From Streptomyces sp. R33 (GTDB lineage Bacteria > Actinomycetota > Actinomycetes > Streptomycetales > Streptomycetaceae): 64,000 nucleotides of DNA. Position numbers and translations under genes: made by a program. Under the pieces are notes generated by a model. That model saw only the letters and a program-made list of their open reading frames with translations, had not been told where the DNA came from and searched no databases. Position 1 is the first letter of the stretch, and the number at the start of each line of letters is the position of its first letter. Positions 53,205 through 64,000 of this stretch are shown piece by piece. Location of the stretch: the NCBI RefSeq assembly GCF_041200175.1, contig NZ_CP165727.1, forward strand, positions 3,137,501 through 3,201,500. Direction: 5' to 3'.

Positions 53205-53579
53205 TCAGTGCCCCGTTACCGCGCGCAGCCGGACATCGGCGCGACGCTCGGCGGCCGCATCGGCCTCCGACTTCGCGCGCTCCAGTGCCCGCTCCGCCCG
53301 CTGGACGTCAATCTCGTCAGCGAGCTCGGCGATCTCGGCCAGCAGGGACAGCTTGTTGTCCGCGAACGAGATGAATCCGCCGTGCACCGCGGCGACGACA
53401 GTGTTGCCCTCGCTGGTGCGGATGGTCACCGGGCCCGATTCCAGCACACCGAGAAGCGGCTGGTGACCGGGCATGACGCCGATGTCGCCGGACGTGGTGC
53501 GGGCGACAACAAGGGTGGCCTCGCCGGACCAGACATTGCGGTCCGCCGCGACCAGCTCGACGTGCAGCTCAGCAGCCAA
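53205..53579 (-). CDS. atpC: ATP synthase F1 subunit epsilon
   Basis: Subunit epsilon regulates rotation of F1. The 124-residue product has the N-terminal beta-barrel (AAELHVELVAADRNVWSGEATLVVART, PGHQPLLGVLESGPV) and C-terminal helices (AELADEIDVQRAERALERAKSE). TTG 53579 is chosen with GAGGAG seven bases upstream, giving the S. coelicolor length; the open frame extends to 53600. A 128-bp gap separates it from atpD, unlike the tight spacing elsewhere in the operon. Confidence 0.92.
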   Translation of the reverse strand: MAAELHVELVAADRNVWSGEATLVVARTTSGDIGVMPGHQPLLGVLESGPVTIRTSEGNTVVAAVHGGFISFADNKLSLLAEIAELADEIDVQRAERALERAKSEADAAAERRADVRLRAVTGH

Positions 53580-53707
53580 GGTGGCTCCTCGGGTCACCAC
53601 CCGGCGGGTCAGCCGGGTGTTGGGTCAAATTCTAATGGGCGTGGGGAGAGGGACGGGACACACCCGCCCCTCTCCGTCAGTCAGCTGTGCTCGCGAGGAG
53701 CGCGGCT

Positions 53708-56067
<2,360 letters not shown>

Positions 56068-56087
56068 GAGTCAGGTCCCTTCCGTCG

Positions 56088-57683
56088 TCACTTGGAGACG
56101 TTGACGGCCGGAGCGTCCTCGCCCAGGAGCTTGCCGTCAGACGTCTCGAACTGCTGCTTGAAGGCAGCGATGGCGTCCGCGATCGACGTCAGGGTGTCGT
56201 CCGACATCTTGCCGCCCTCGGCGATCGAGGTGAGGAGGTCCTTGCGCTCGCGGCGCAGGTGCTCCAGCAGCTCCGACTCGAAGCGGCGGATGTCGGCGAC
56301 CGGGACGTCGTCCATCTTGCCGGTGGTACCGGCCCAGACGGAGACGACCTGCTCCTCGACGGGCATCGGCTGGTACTGGCCCTGCTTCAGCAGCTCGACC
56401 ATGCGCTTGCCGCGCTCCAGCGAAGCCTTCGACGCGGCGTCCAGGTCGGAACCGAAGGCGGCGAACGCCTCCAGCTCGCGGTACTGGGCCAGGTCGACGC
56501 GAAGACGGCCGGAGACCTGCTTCATCGCCTTGTGCTGGGCCGAGCCACCGACGCGGGAGACCGAGATACCGACGTTCAGCGCCGGGCGCTGGCCCGCGTT
56601 GAACAGGTCGGACTCCAGGAAGCACTGGCCGTCGGTGATGGAGATGACGTTGGTCGGGATGAACGCCGACACGTCGTTCGCCTTGGTCTCGACGATCGGC
56701 AGACCGGTCATCGAACCGGCACCCATCTCGTCGGAGAGCTTGGCGCAGCGCTCCAGCAGACGCGAGTGCAGGTAGAAGACGTCACCCGGGTAGGCCTCAC
56801 GGCCCGGCGGACGGCGCAGCAGCAGCGACACGGCGCGGTAGGCGTCGGCCTGCTTCGACAGGTCGTCGAAGATGATCAGGACGTGCTTGCCGGCGTACAT
56901 CCAGTGCTGGCCGATGGCGGAACCGGTGTACGGCGCCAGGTACTTGAAGCCGGCCGGGTCGGACGCCGGGGCGGCGACGATCGTCGTGTACTCGAGCGCG
57001 CCGGCCTCTTCCAGGGCGCCGCGAACGGACGCGATGGTCGAGCCCTTCTGGCCGATGGCGACGTAGATGCAGCGGACCTGCTTGTTCACGTCGCCGGAGC
57101 GCCAGTTGTCGCGCTGGTTGATGATCGTGTCGACGGCCAGAGCGGTCTTGCCGGTCTGACGGTCACCAATGATCAGCTGACGCTGGCCACGGCCGATCGG
57201 CACCATCGCGTCGACGGCCTTGTAGCCGGTCTGCATGGGCTCGTGCACCGACTTACGGACCATGACGCCCGGGGCCTGCAGCTCGAGGGCGCGGCGGCCT
57301 TCGGTCGCGATCTCGCCGAGGCCGTCGATCGGGTTGCCGAGCGGGTCGACGACGCGGCCGAGGTAGCCCTCGCCGACACCTACGGAGAGAACCTCACCGG
57401 TGCGCTGCACCGGCTGGCCCTCCTCGATACCGCTGAACTCGCCGAGGACGATCGCACCGATCTCGCGCTCCTCGAGGTTGAGGGCGAGACCGAGGGTGCC
57501 GTCCTCGAACTTCAGCAGCTCGTTCGCCATGGCGGAGGGCAGGCCCTCCACCTTCGCGATGCCGTCGCCGGCAACGCTGACCGTTCCGACCTCCTCGCGC
57601 GAGGCCGCGTCCGGCTGGTACGACTGGACAAAGTTCTCCAGTGCGTCCCGGATCTCCTCCGGCCGGATCGTGAGCTCCGCCAT
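56088..57683 (-). CDS. atpA: ATP synthase F1 subunit alpha
   Basis: The non-catalytic nucleotide-binding subunit, 531 residues. Walker [23 protein letters not shown] and the arginine-finger region [10 protein letters not shown] are present. ATG 57683 with AGGGA about eight bases upstream gives the family N-terminus [18 protein letters not shown]; the open frame extends to 57767. The 129-bp gap to atpH holds a short perfect hairpin. Confidence 0.96.
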   Translation of the reverse strand: MAELTIRPEEIRDALENFVQSYQPDAASREEVGTVSVAGDGIAKVEGLPSAMANELLKFEDGTLGLALNLEEREIGAIVLGEFSGIEEGQPVQRTGEVLSVGVGEGYLGRVVDPLGNPIDGLGEIATEGRRALELQAPGVMVRKSVHEPMQTGYKAVDAMVPIGRGQRQLIIGDRQTGKTALAVDTIINQRDNWRSGDVNKQVRCIYVAIGQKGSTIASVRGALEEAGALEYTTIVAAPASDPAGFKYLAPYTGSAIGQHWMYAGKHVLIIFDDLSKQADAYRAVSLLLRRPPGREAYPGDVFYLHSRLLERCAKLSDEMGAGSMTGLPIVETKANDVSAFIPTNVISITDGQCFLESDLFNAGQRPALNVGISVSRVGGSAQHKAMKQVSGRLRVDLAQYRELEAFAAFGSDLDAASKASLERGKRMVELLKQGQYQPMPVEEQVVSVWAGTTGKMDDVPVADIRRFESELLEHLRRERKDLLTSIAEGGKMSDDTLTSIADAIAAFKQQFETSDGKLLGEDAPAVNVSK

Positions 57684-57728
57684 CTGGGTTCCCTGCTCTC
57701 CTTGTTGGGCCTGAAGCTTCTTAGGGGT

Positions 57729-57745
57729 CTGGGGGCGACCCCCAG
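57729..57745 (-). other. Short hairpin in the atpH-atpA gap
   Basis: In the atp transcript the sequence reads CTGGGGG-TCG-CCCCCAG, a seven-base stem with a three-base loop, 46-62 bases before the atpA start. It may act as an RNA processing or stability element that sets the dose of the downstream genes. Confidence 0.5.
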
Positions 57746-57812
57746 GAATCTTCTGCAAGTTCTGCACGGCCCAACCGGGCCGCTGGAAATGCGTTGTTCT
57801 ATTGGTGGCCGG

Positions 57813-58628
57813 TCAGCCGGCCATGCGGCGCGACGCCTCGGCGAGGCGGTCCGCGATGCTGCCGTCGATGACCTCGTCGCCGACCCGCACGGTGATCCCG
57901 CCGAGGACCGCGGGGTCCACGTCGAGGTTCAGGTGCATCTGGCGGCCGTACAGCTTGGCCAGGACCGCGCCGAGACGCTGCTTCTGCACGTCGCTGAGCG
58001 GAACCGCGGTGGTCACGGTGGCGACCATGCGGTCACGGCGCTCGGCGGCGAGCTTGGAGAGGGACTCGAGTCCCGCTTCCAGGCTACGTCCACGCGGGTG
58101 CGTGACGAGACGCGTGACGAGACGCTCGGTGACGGCGTTCGCCTTGCCGCCGAGCAGGCTGCCGAGCAGCGTGCTCTTGGCGGCGGCGGTGGCCGCCCGG
58201 TCGGTCAGCGCGGCGCGCAGCTCGGTGTTCGAGGCGACGATCCGGCCGAAGCGGAACAGCTCGTCCTCGACGTTGTCGAGCGCGCCTGCCTGCTGGGCCG
58301 CCGTGAGGTCGGCGGTGGCCGCCAGCTCCTCGAGCGAGTCCACCAGGTCGCGGGACTGCGACCAGCGGGACCGGGCCATGCCCGACACCAGGTCGAGGGC
58401 TTCCCCGCCCACCTGGCCGGACAGCAGACGGCCGACCAGCTCGGCCTTGGCCTCGCCGGACTGCGCCGGGTCCGTGATGACCCGACGCAGCGAGACCTCA
58501 CGGTCGAGCAGCGCGGTGACGGCAGCCAGCTCACCGGCGAGCTTCGCCGCGTCGACGGACGTGTTGTCCGTCAGCGCGTCGAGACGCTCGCGCGCGGAGG
58601 CCAGCGCCTCGCGGCTCGCTCCGTTCAT
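57813..58628 (-). CDS. atpH: ATP synthase F1 subunit delta
   Basis: The peripheral-stalk connector, 271 residues, the long actinobacterial form. The helical N-terminal domain (SREALASARERLDALTDN...) and the C-terminal signature (LGAVLAKLYGRQMHLNLDVDPAVLGGITVRVGDEVIDGSI) are clear. ATG 58628 overlaps the atpF stop (ATGA), so the two stalk subunits are translationally coupled. It ends 129 bp before atpA. Confidence 0.95.
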   Translation of the reverse strand: MNGASREALASARERLDALTDNTSVDAAKLAGELAAVTALLDREVSLRRVITDPAQSGEAKAELVGRLLSGQVGGEALDLVSGMARSRWSQSRDLVDSLEELAATADLTAAQQAGALDNVEDELFRFGRIVASNTELRAALTDRAATAAAKSTLLGSLLGGKANAVTERLVTRLVTHPRGRSLEAGLESLSKLAAERRDRMVATVTTAVPLSDVQKQRLGAVLAKLYGRQMHLNLDVDPAVLGGITVRVGDEVIDGSIADRLAEASRRMAG

Positions 58629-59164
58629 CGGGCCGCCTCGGCCTTCTCCTCGAGCTCGCTGAGGAAGCGGTCGATGGTGCGGCTCTGCCGGGCGTGGTCC
58701 TCGAGGGACTCACCGACGAGCTTTCCGGCCAGGTCGGTGGCGAGCTTGCCCACGTCCTGACGCAGTGCCTGCGAGGCGGCCTTGCGGTCGGCCGCGATCT
58801 GGGCGTGGCCGGCAGCGATGATCTCCTCACGCTGCCGCTGGCCCTCTGCGCGCAGTTCTTCCTTGAGCGCAGTGCCCTGCTCCAGCGCTTCCTGGCGCAG
58901 GCGCGCGGCCTCGTGCCGGGCTTCGGCGAGCTGGGCCTTGTACTGCTCCAGCACGCTCTGGGCCTCGGTCTGAGCGGCCTCAGCCTTCTCGATACCGCCC
59001 TCGATCTGCTCGCGACGCTCGTCCAGAACCTTGTTGATGTTCGGGAGGAGCTTCTTCGCGAGGAAACCGAAGACGATGACGAAGGCGATCAGACCGATGA
59101 CGAGCTCGGGGATCGGCGGGACGAGCGGGTTTTCCGTCTCGGCCGCGAGAACCAGGAGGTTCAC
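58625..59164 (-). CDS. atpF: ATP synthase F0 subunit b
   Basis: The peripheral stalk, 179 residues: a membrane span near the N-terminus (PELVIGLIAFVIVFGFLAKKLL) followed by a long charged helix (about 45-175) that reaches F1. The GTG start at 59164 has AAAGG seven bases upstream. It lies 41 bp after atpE and overlaps atpH by 4 bp. Confidence 0.95.
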   Translation of the reverse strand: MNLLVLAAETENPLVPPIPELVIGLIAFVIVFGFLAKKLLPNINKVLDERREQIEGGIEKAEAAQTEAQSVLEQYKAQLAEARHEAARLRQEALEQGTALKEELRAEGQRQREEIIAAGHAQIAADRKAASQALRQDVGKLATDLAGKLVGESLEDHARQSRTIDRFLSELEEKAEAAR

Positions 59165-59205
59165 ATCAGTGCCTTTCGTCTAATCGGACTAGTGGTCGCG
59201 GTTCG

Positions 59206-60343
<1,138 letters not shown>

Positions 60344-60568
60344 CGCGGGCTCCTTCAGCGTGGCGCATAGGTACGGCAACCTCGTTGTGTCGGCGCGGCG
60401 CACAGCCGCTGTTCGGCACTGGACTGGTGTTACGGGTGTGGGGGCGGCGATCAGGCATCGAGCCTCGCGATGGAACAGGCGTCAGCTCAGATGCCCGCGC
60501 CCGCAATGCCGCAGTTGGAACCGGACGATAGCAGCATCTCGAACGCTCGCTTATCCCGGCCCTACCCC

Positions 60569-61006
60569 TCACGACTTCGGCCCCGAATTCTCGGGCTTGT
60601 CGCCCTTCGTCGAGTCCGGTTCGACGTAGAGGATCTTGGCCTTCATGTGAGCACGCGTCTGAGCGCCGATCCACACGAGGGTGGTGGCGACGAGCGTGAT
60701 CGCGAAGGCCTTGGGGTGGAACAACGTCGTGTTCTTGAACACGGCGAGAAAGACGAAGAGCAGCAGGATCTGGGCCGTGTAGAGCATCAGCCCCATGGCC
60801 TGGAACAAGTGCGGCAGCGATTTCGCGGTGCGTTGCAGAACGACGAATCCGATGCCCATGAACAGCATCACCAGCAGAGTGGCGATGACAGCGCCAAGAG
60901 CCCCCTTGCCGCCGGCCACAACGGCGCTGATGACGGCGGCAAGAGCGCCGGCGGCAGCCGTGGGGACAGCACATTGCAGGAGGGATCGGACGTCATCTGA
61001 CCGCAT
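60569..61006 (-). CDS. atpI: AtpI-like ATP synthase assembly protein
   Basis: The first gene of the operon: a 145-residue protein with about four hydrophobic segments (GALAAVISAVVAGG, GAVIATLLVMLFMGIGFVVLQ, GLMLYTAQILLLFVFLAVF, FAITLVATTLVWIGAQ), likely a helper for c-ring assembly. ATG 61006 has only a weak GGAG site. Upstream lies an AT-rich promoter region with Rex-like and Crp-like sites. Confidence 0.85.
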   Translation of the reverse strand: MRSDDVRSLLQCAVPTAAAGALAAVISAVVAGGKGALGAVIATLLVMLFMGIGFVVLQRTAKSLPHLFQAMGLMLYTAQILLLFVFLAVFKNTTLFHPKAFAITLVATTLVWIGAQTRAHMKAKILYVEPDSTKGDKPENSGPKS

Positions 61007-61130
61007 GGCGGGTTGCTCCGCGTGGTGGTGGGGGCACGGACTCGTACGGGACGAGCGTAAGCCCGGTCCGAGATGGATCCTCGGGCCGATGGGCCGTCGC
61101 ACTACGGTCCTTCGGCTCTGTCGCCGGGTT

Positions 61131-61148
61131 TAGTGAACGGTATCACAA
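61131..61148. promoter_or_regulatory. Rex-operator-like site upstream of atpI
   Basis: TAGTGAACGG then TATCACAA matches the Rex operator pattern TTGTGAACG-(4)-TCACAA at 14 of 18 positions, with the outer GTGA/TCAC arms intact. It is centred about 134 bp before the atpI start in a locally AT-rich stretch. Rex is the redox (NAD/NADH) repressor of Streptomyces respiratory genes. Confidence 0.6.
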
Positions 61149-61178
61149 ACTATTTGATGAGAGCTTTACCTGCGGAGT

Positions 61179-61192
61179 GTGCTGACTGTCAC
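61179..61192. promoter_or_regulatory. Crp-like site GTG-N6-GNCAC
   Basis: GTGCTGACTGTCAC fits the Streptomyces Crp consensus GTG(N6)GNCAC exactly. It lies 48 bp from the Rex-like site in the same atpI promoter region. Short motifs of this kind occur by chance, so the call is tentative. Confidence 0.4.
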
Positions 61193-61279
61193 ACATGAGA
61201 GCTAACCCGCCCGTGTGTGCACGACAAGCCGTGGTTGTGTGTGGTAAAGGCCGCCCATGTCGGACATGTGCTGCGGCCG

Positions 61280-62602
61280 TCAGCGCGTCGACTCCGCCTT
61301 ACGCCGGTCGGGGAAGCGCGAACGGGGGCCTACCGCGGTCGCTCCGTTGACGCCCGAGACGCCGACCCTGACCGGCCTGGCCGGCTCCGGCTCGCGGCCC
61401 GAGGCATCCTGCGCGGCCGCCTCCGCGGCGCGCTCCGCGTGCCGGTAGCGCGGCGGGACCAGGCCCTCGGCCCACCGCGGGGCACGCGGGGTGAAGCGCG
61501 GCAGGAGCAGCAGGACCAGGCCCACCGCGCTCAGCGCGACGATGGCGAGCACGATCCACATCGAGGCGGAATGCACCGAATAGGCCACCGCGCCGAAGGC
61601 GATCAGCCCTGACCAGAAGTACATGATCAGCACCGCGCGGCTGTGCGAATGCCCGAGTTCCAGCAGCCGGTGGTGCAGGTGCCCGCGGTCGGCCGCGAAC
61701 GGCGACTGGCCCTTCCACGTACGCCGCACGATGGCCAGGATCAGGTCCGCCATCGGGATGGCGATGATCGTCAGCGGCAGCAGAAGCGGAATGAAGACCG
61801 GGATCATCGCGTGCACCGCGTTGCGCTCACCGCCGGCGAACAGGGCCATGGTGTCCGGGTCCACCTGCCCGGTGATCGAAATCGCGGCGGCGGCCAGCAC
61901 CAGGCCGATGAGCATCGATCCGGAATCGCCCATGAAGATCCGGGCCGGGTGCATGTTGTGCGGCAGGAAGCCGAGGCACATGCCCATCAGGATCGCCGCG
62001 AACAGCGTCGCGGGCGCGGCCGCCTCGATGCCGTACCCGAACCAGATCCGGTACGAGTAGAGGAAGAACGCGGCGGCGGCGATGCAGACCATGCCGGCGG
62101 CCAGGCCGTCGAGCCCGTCCACGAAGTTCACCGCGTTGATGGTGATCACCACGAGGGCCACCGTGAGCAGGTTGCCCTGCCACTGGGTCAGCGCGACCGT
62201 CCCGATGCCCGGGACGGGGATCCACAGGATGGTCAGACCCTGCATGACCATCACACCGGCGGCGATCATCTGCGCGCCGAGCTTGATCAGGGCGTCGATC
62301 TCGAACTTGTCGTCGAGCACGCCGATCAGCCAGATCAGGGCCGCTCCGGAGAGCAGCGCCCGCGGTTCGTTCGACAGCTCGAAGACGCCGTTGAGGTTGC
62401 GCAGGTGGTCCGCGACCAGCAGCCCCGCGCACAGTCCGCCGAACATGGCGATGCCGCCGAGCCGCGGAGTGGGCTCGCGGTGCACGTCGCGGGCGCGGAT
62501 CTCCGGCATCGCACCGGCCGCGATCGCGAACTTCCGCACGGGCCCGGTGAGCAGGTAGGTCACCGCGACCGTGACGCAAAGCGTCAGCAGATATTCACGC
62601 AC
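61280..62602 (-). CDS. Undecaprenyl-phosphate sugar-phosphate transferase, WecA/MraY family
   Basis: A polytopic enzyme (440 residues, about eleven membrane spans) that transfers a hexosamine-1-phosphate to undecaprenyl phosphate to start a cell-surface polymer. Family motifs: TPRLGGIAMF, GVLDDKFEID (DDxxD), NFVDGLDGLAAG, MGDSGSML and HLHHRLLELGHSHSRAV. A soluble Arg-rich tail (about 370-440) follows the membrane part. GTG 62602 is the usual family start; GTG 62641 is possible. It lies between glyA and the atp operon, in the known Streptomyces order. Substrate specificity cannot be told from sequence. Confidence 0.9.
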   Translation of the reverse strand: MREYLLTLCVTVAVTYLLTGPVRKFAIAAGAMPEIRARDVHREPTPRLGGIAMFGGLCAGLLVADHLRNLNGVFELSNEPRALLSGAALIWLIGVLDDKFEIDALIKLGAQMIAAGVMVMQGLTILWIPVPGIGTVALTQWQGNLLTVALVVITINAVNFVDGLDGLAAGMVCIAAAAFFLYSYRIWFGYGIEAAAPATLFAAILMGMCLGFLPHNMHPARIFMGDSGSMLIGLVLAAAAISITGQVDPDTMALFAGGERNAVHAMIPVFIPLLLPLTIIAIPMADLILAIVRRTWKGQSPFAADRGHLHHRLLELGHSHSRAVLIMYFWSGLIAFGAVAYSVHSASMWIVLAIVALSAVGLVLLLLPRFTPRAPRWAEGLVPPRYRHAERAAEAAAQDASGREPEPARPVRVGVSGVNGATAVGPRSRFPDRRKAESTR

Positions 62603-62678
62603 GGGCTGCCCCAGATGTATCGCCGGCCATCTCAGCCCCACACATTAGCTGCGATGTACCCCTCACCGAGGACGCGAG

Positions 62679-62707
62679 GGGGCGGTATCCCGGTTGCGGT
62701 ACGCCCC
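62679..62707 (-). terminator. Weak hairpin between glyA and the transferase
   Basis: GGGGCGGTA (62679-62687) and TACGCCCC (62700-62707) pair with one bulged G, just after the glyA stop. Confidence 0.35.
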
Positions 62708-62718
62708 GCTTGTCCGCC

Positions 62719-63948
62719 TTACACCCCGTACGGGGGAAATCCACGCGTCAGCTCGCTCACTTCCGCGCGGGTGTTCGCCGCTTCCGCGCGCAATGCGGCG
62801 GTGAACAGGGCGGCGATCCGGGCCATCTCCGGCTCCCGCATGCCCTGGGTGGTGACGGCGGCCGTGCCGAGCCGGATCCCGCGCTGGTCCCCGTACGGGA
62901 GGGCGCAGGTGTCCAGCACGATCCCGGCGGCGGCGAGCCGGCCGCGGGCGGTCGGGCCGTCGAGGCCGAGCGGCGCCGGGTCGGCGGTGATCAGATGGGT
63001 GTCGGTGCCGCCCGTCGTCACCGCGAACCCGTTGGCCGCGAGCGCTTCGGCCAGCACCCGGGCATTGGCCACCACCCGGTGGGCGTACGTGGTGAACGCG
63101 GGCGCAGCGGCCTCGCCGAAGGCCACCGCCTTGGCGGCGATGGTGTGCATCTGGGCGCCGCCCTGGGTGAAGGGGAACACCGCCCGGTCGATCCGCTCGG
63201 CGAACTCGGCGCCGCACAGGACCATCCCGCCGCGCGGGCCGCGCAGCACCTTGTGGGTCGTCGCGCAGACGACGTCGGCGTACGGGACGGGGCTGGGCGC
63301 GGCCCCGCCGGCGACGAGCCCGATGGGATGGGCGGCGTCCGCGATGAGGTAGGCCCCGACCTCGTCGGCGATCTCCCGGAACACCGAGTACTCCGGGTGC
63401 CGCGAGTAGGAGATCGACCCGCAGACGATCGCCTTGGGCCGGTGCGCCCGCGCCAGCTCCTGCACCTGCCGGTAGTCGATGAGGCCGCTCTCGGCGTCGA
63501 CGCCGTACCCGACGAAGTCGAACCAGCGTCCGGAGAAGTTGGCCGGCGAACCGTGGGTGAGGTGCCCGCCGTACGGGAGGCCCATTGCCAGCACGGTGTC
63601 CCCGGGCCGCAGCAGCGCGGCGTACGCGGCCAGCACGGCGGAGGAACCGGAATGCGGCTGCACGTTGGCGTGCTCGACGCCGAACAGTGCGCGGGCCCGT
63701 TCGACGGCCAGTCCTTCGGCGAGGTCGGCGTACTCGCAGCCGCCGTGGTACCGATGGCCCGGATACCCCTCGGCGTACTTGTTGGCGAGCGCCGAGCCGA
63801 GCGCGGCGAGCACGGCGGGCGAGGTGAAGTTCTCGGCGGCGCTCAGCTGCAGGGTGGCGGCCTGGCGCTGCGCCTCTCCTGCGAGCACGTCGGCCATCTG
63901 CGGGTCCTGCTGCCGCAGCAGGTCCGTGGGCGGGGTGATGACGCTCAT
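62719..63948 (-). CDS. glyA: Serine hydroxymethyltransferase
   Basis: A PLP enzyme that interconverts serine and glycine and makes 5,10-methylene-THF. The 409-residue product has AENFTSPAVLAALGS, YPGHRYHGGCEYAD, and the PLP-binding lysine in TTHKVLRGPRGG. The final third (TGGTDTHLI, GIRLGTAAVTTQGMRE) is intact. ATG 63948 has GGGAG about six bases before it. It leads the glyA-transferase-atp block on the minus strand; its own promoter lies at the window end. Confidence 0.93.
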   Translation of the reverse strand: MSVITPPTDLLRQQDPQMADVLAGEAQRQAATLQLSAAENFTSPAVLAALGSALANKYAEGYPGHRYHGGCEYADLAEGLAVERARALFGVEHANVQPHSGSSAVLAAYAALLRPGDTVLAMGLPYGGHLTHGSPANFSGRWFDFVGYGVDAESGLIDYRQVQELARAHRPKAIVCGSISYSRHPEYSVFREIADEVGAYLIADAAHPIGLVAGGAAPSPVPYADVVCATTHKVLRGPRGGMVLCGAEFAERIDRAVFPFTQGGAQMHTIAAKAVAFGEAAAPAFTTYAHRVVANARVLAEALAANGFAVTTGGTDTHLITADPAPLGLDGPTARGRLAAAGIVLDTCALPYGDQRGIRLGTAAVTTQGMREPEMARIAALFTAALRAEAANTRAEVSELTRGFPPYGV

Positions 63949-64000
63949 GGCGACTCCCAGTGGCCGGTCCCGGATAGGCCCACTCTAGGCCCGGGGCCCT

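Overview
The window is high-GC actinobacterial chromosome and almost certainly a Streptomyces core region. Signs are GC-biased codon use, many GTG and TTG starts, leaderless-looking promoters, the Streptomyces cytoskeletal pair scy-filP, and a gene order that I recall as matching the S. coelicolor SCO5427 to SCO5364 block (pfkA2/pta/ackA/pyk2 ... icmA ... absC ... scy/filP ... nucS ... atp operon, glyA). No rRNA, tRNA, CRISPR array, insertion sequence or prophage is visible.

Layout. 1-6.3 kb: carbon overflow and lower glycolysis (pfkA divergent from pta-ackA-pyk). 6.4-9.0 kb: a three-gene exported/membrane cassette (DUF6230, DUF6114, a Pro/Ser/Thr-rich secreted protein). 9.6-16.8 kb: a thioredoxin-TPR protein, TetR, isobutyryl-CoA mutase large subunit (icmA), a DUF3817 protein, MarR, an MFS transporter and its divergent ArsR-type regulator. 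17.0-21.8 kb: a cellulose-synthase-like glycan locus (GH6 cslZ-like, radical copper oxidase glxA, GT2 cslA). 21.9-24.8 kb: a second DUF3817 gene coupled to a thiamine-binding-fold gene, then a tightly coupled run of three AIM24-family genes. 24.9-29.2 kb: absC-like MarR regulator, a PepSY protein, the tiny ribosomal protein bL37 (24 aa), and acyl-CoA genes (meaB, acetoacetyl-CoA thiolase, methylmalonyl-CoA epimerase).

29.3-39.1 kb: scy (about 1,511 aa coiled coil) and filP, the polar growth cytoskeleton, followed by two tandem ABC ATPase-permease pairs. 39.1-47.1 kb: a small Cys/His protein, a flavin-dependent monooxygenase-like protein, an SCO5389-type protein, nucS (mismatch-repair endonuclease), a DUF4190-like membrane protein, a large membrane-anchored STAND-like ATPase, a STAS anti-anti-sigma protein and 3-hydroxybutyryl-CoA dehydrogenase. 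47.3-53.1 kb: PduO-type cobalamin adenosyltransferase, a membrane protein, a two-component system, and a CBM2-FnIII-GH18 chitinase with a textbook promoter flanked by chitin-type repeats. 53.2-63.9 kb: DUF2550 protein, the complete atpIBEFHAGDC operon, a WecA/MraY-type transferase and glyA.

How it fits together. B12-dependent acyl-CoA metabolism recurs (icmA, meaB, epimerase, PduO adenosyltransferase, thiolase, HBD) and several of these promoters carry TTAC...GTAA dyads. The atp promoter carries a Rex-operator-like site and a Crp-like site, so ATP synthase may be tuned to redox state. The less explained parts are the DUF6230/DUF6114 cassette (two secreted members share a spaced motif), the AIM24 triplet, a 21-bp element shared by the two DUF3817 promoters, and the STAND-like protein whose Walker A lysine is arginine. 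Functions for the housekeeping genes are secure. Start codons are chosen by Shine-Dalgarno and family length, and several are uncertain as stated.
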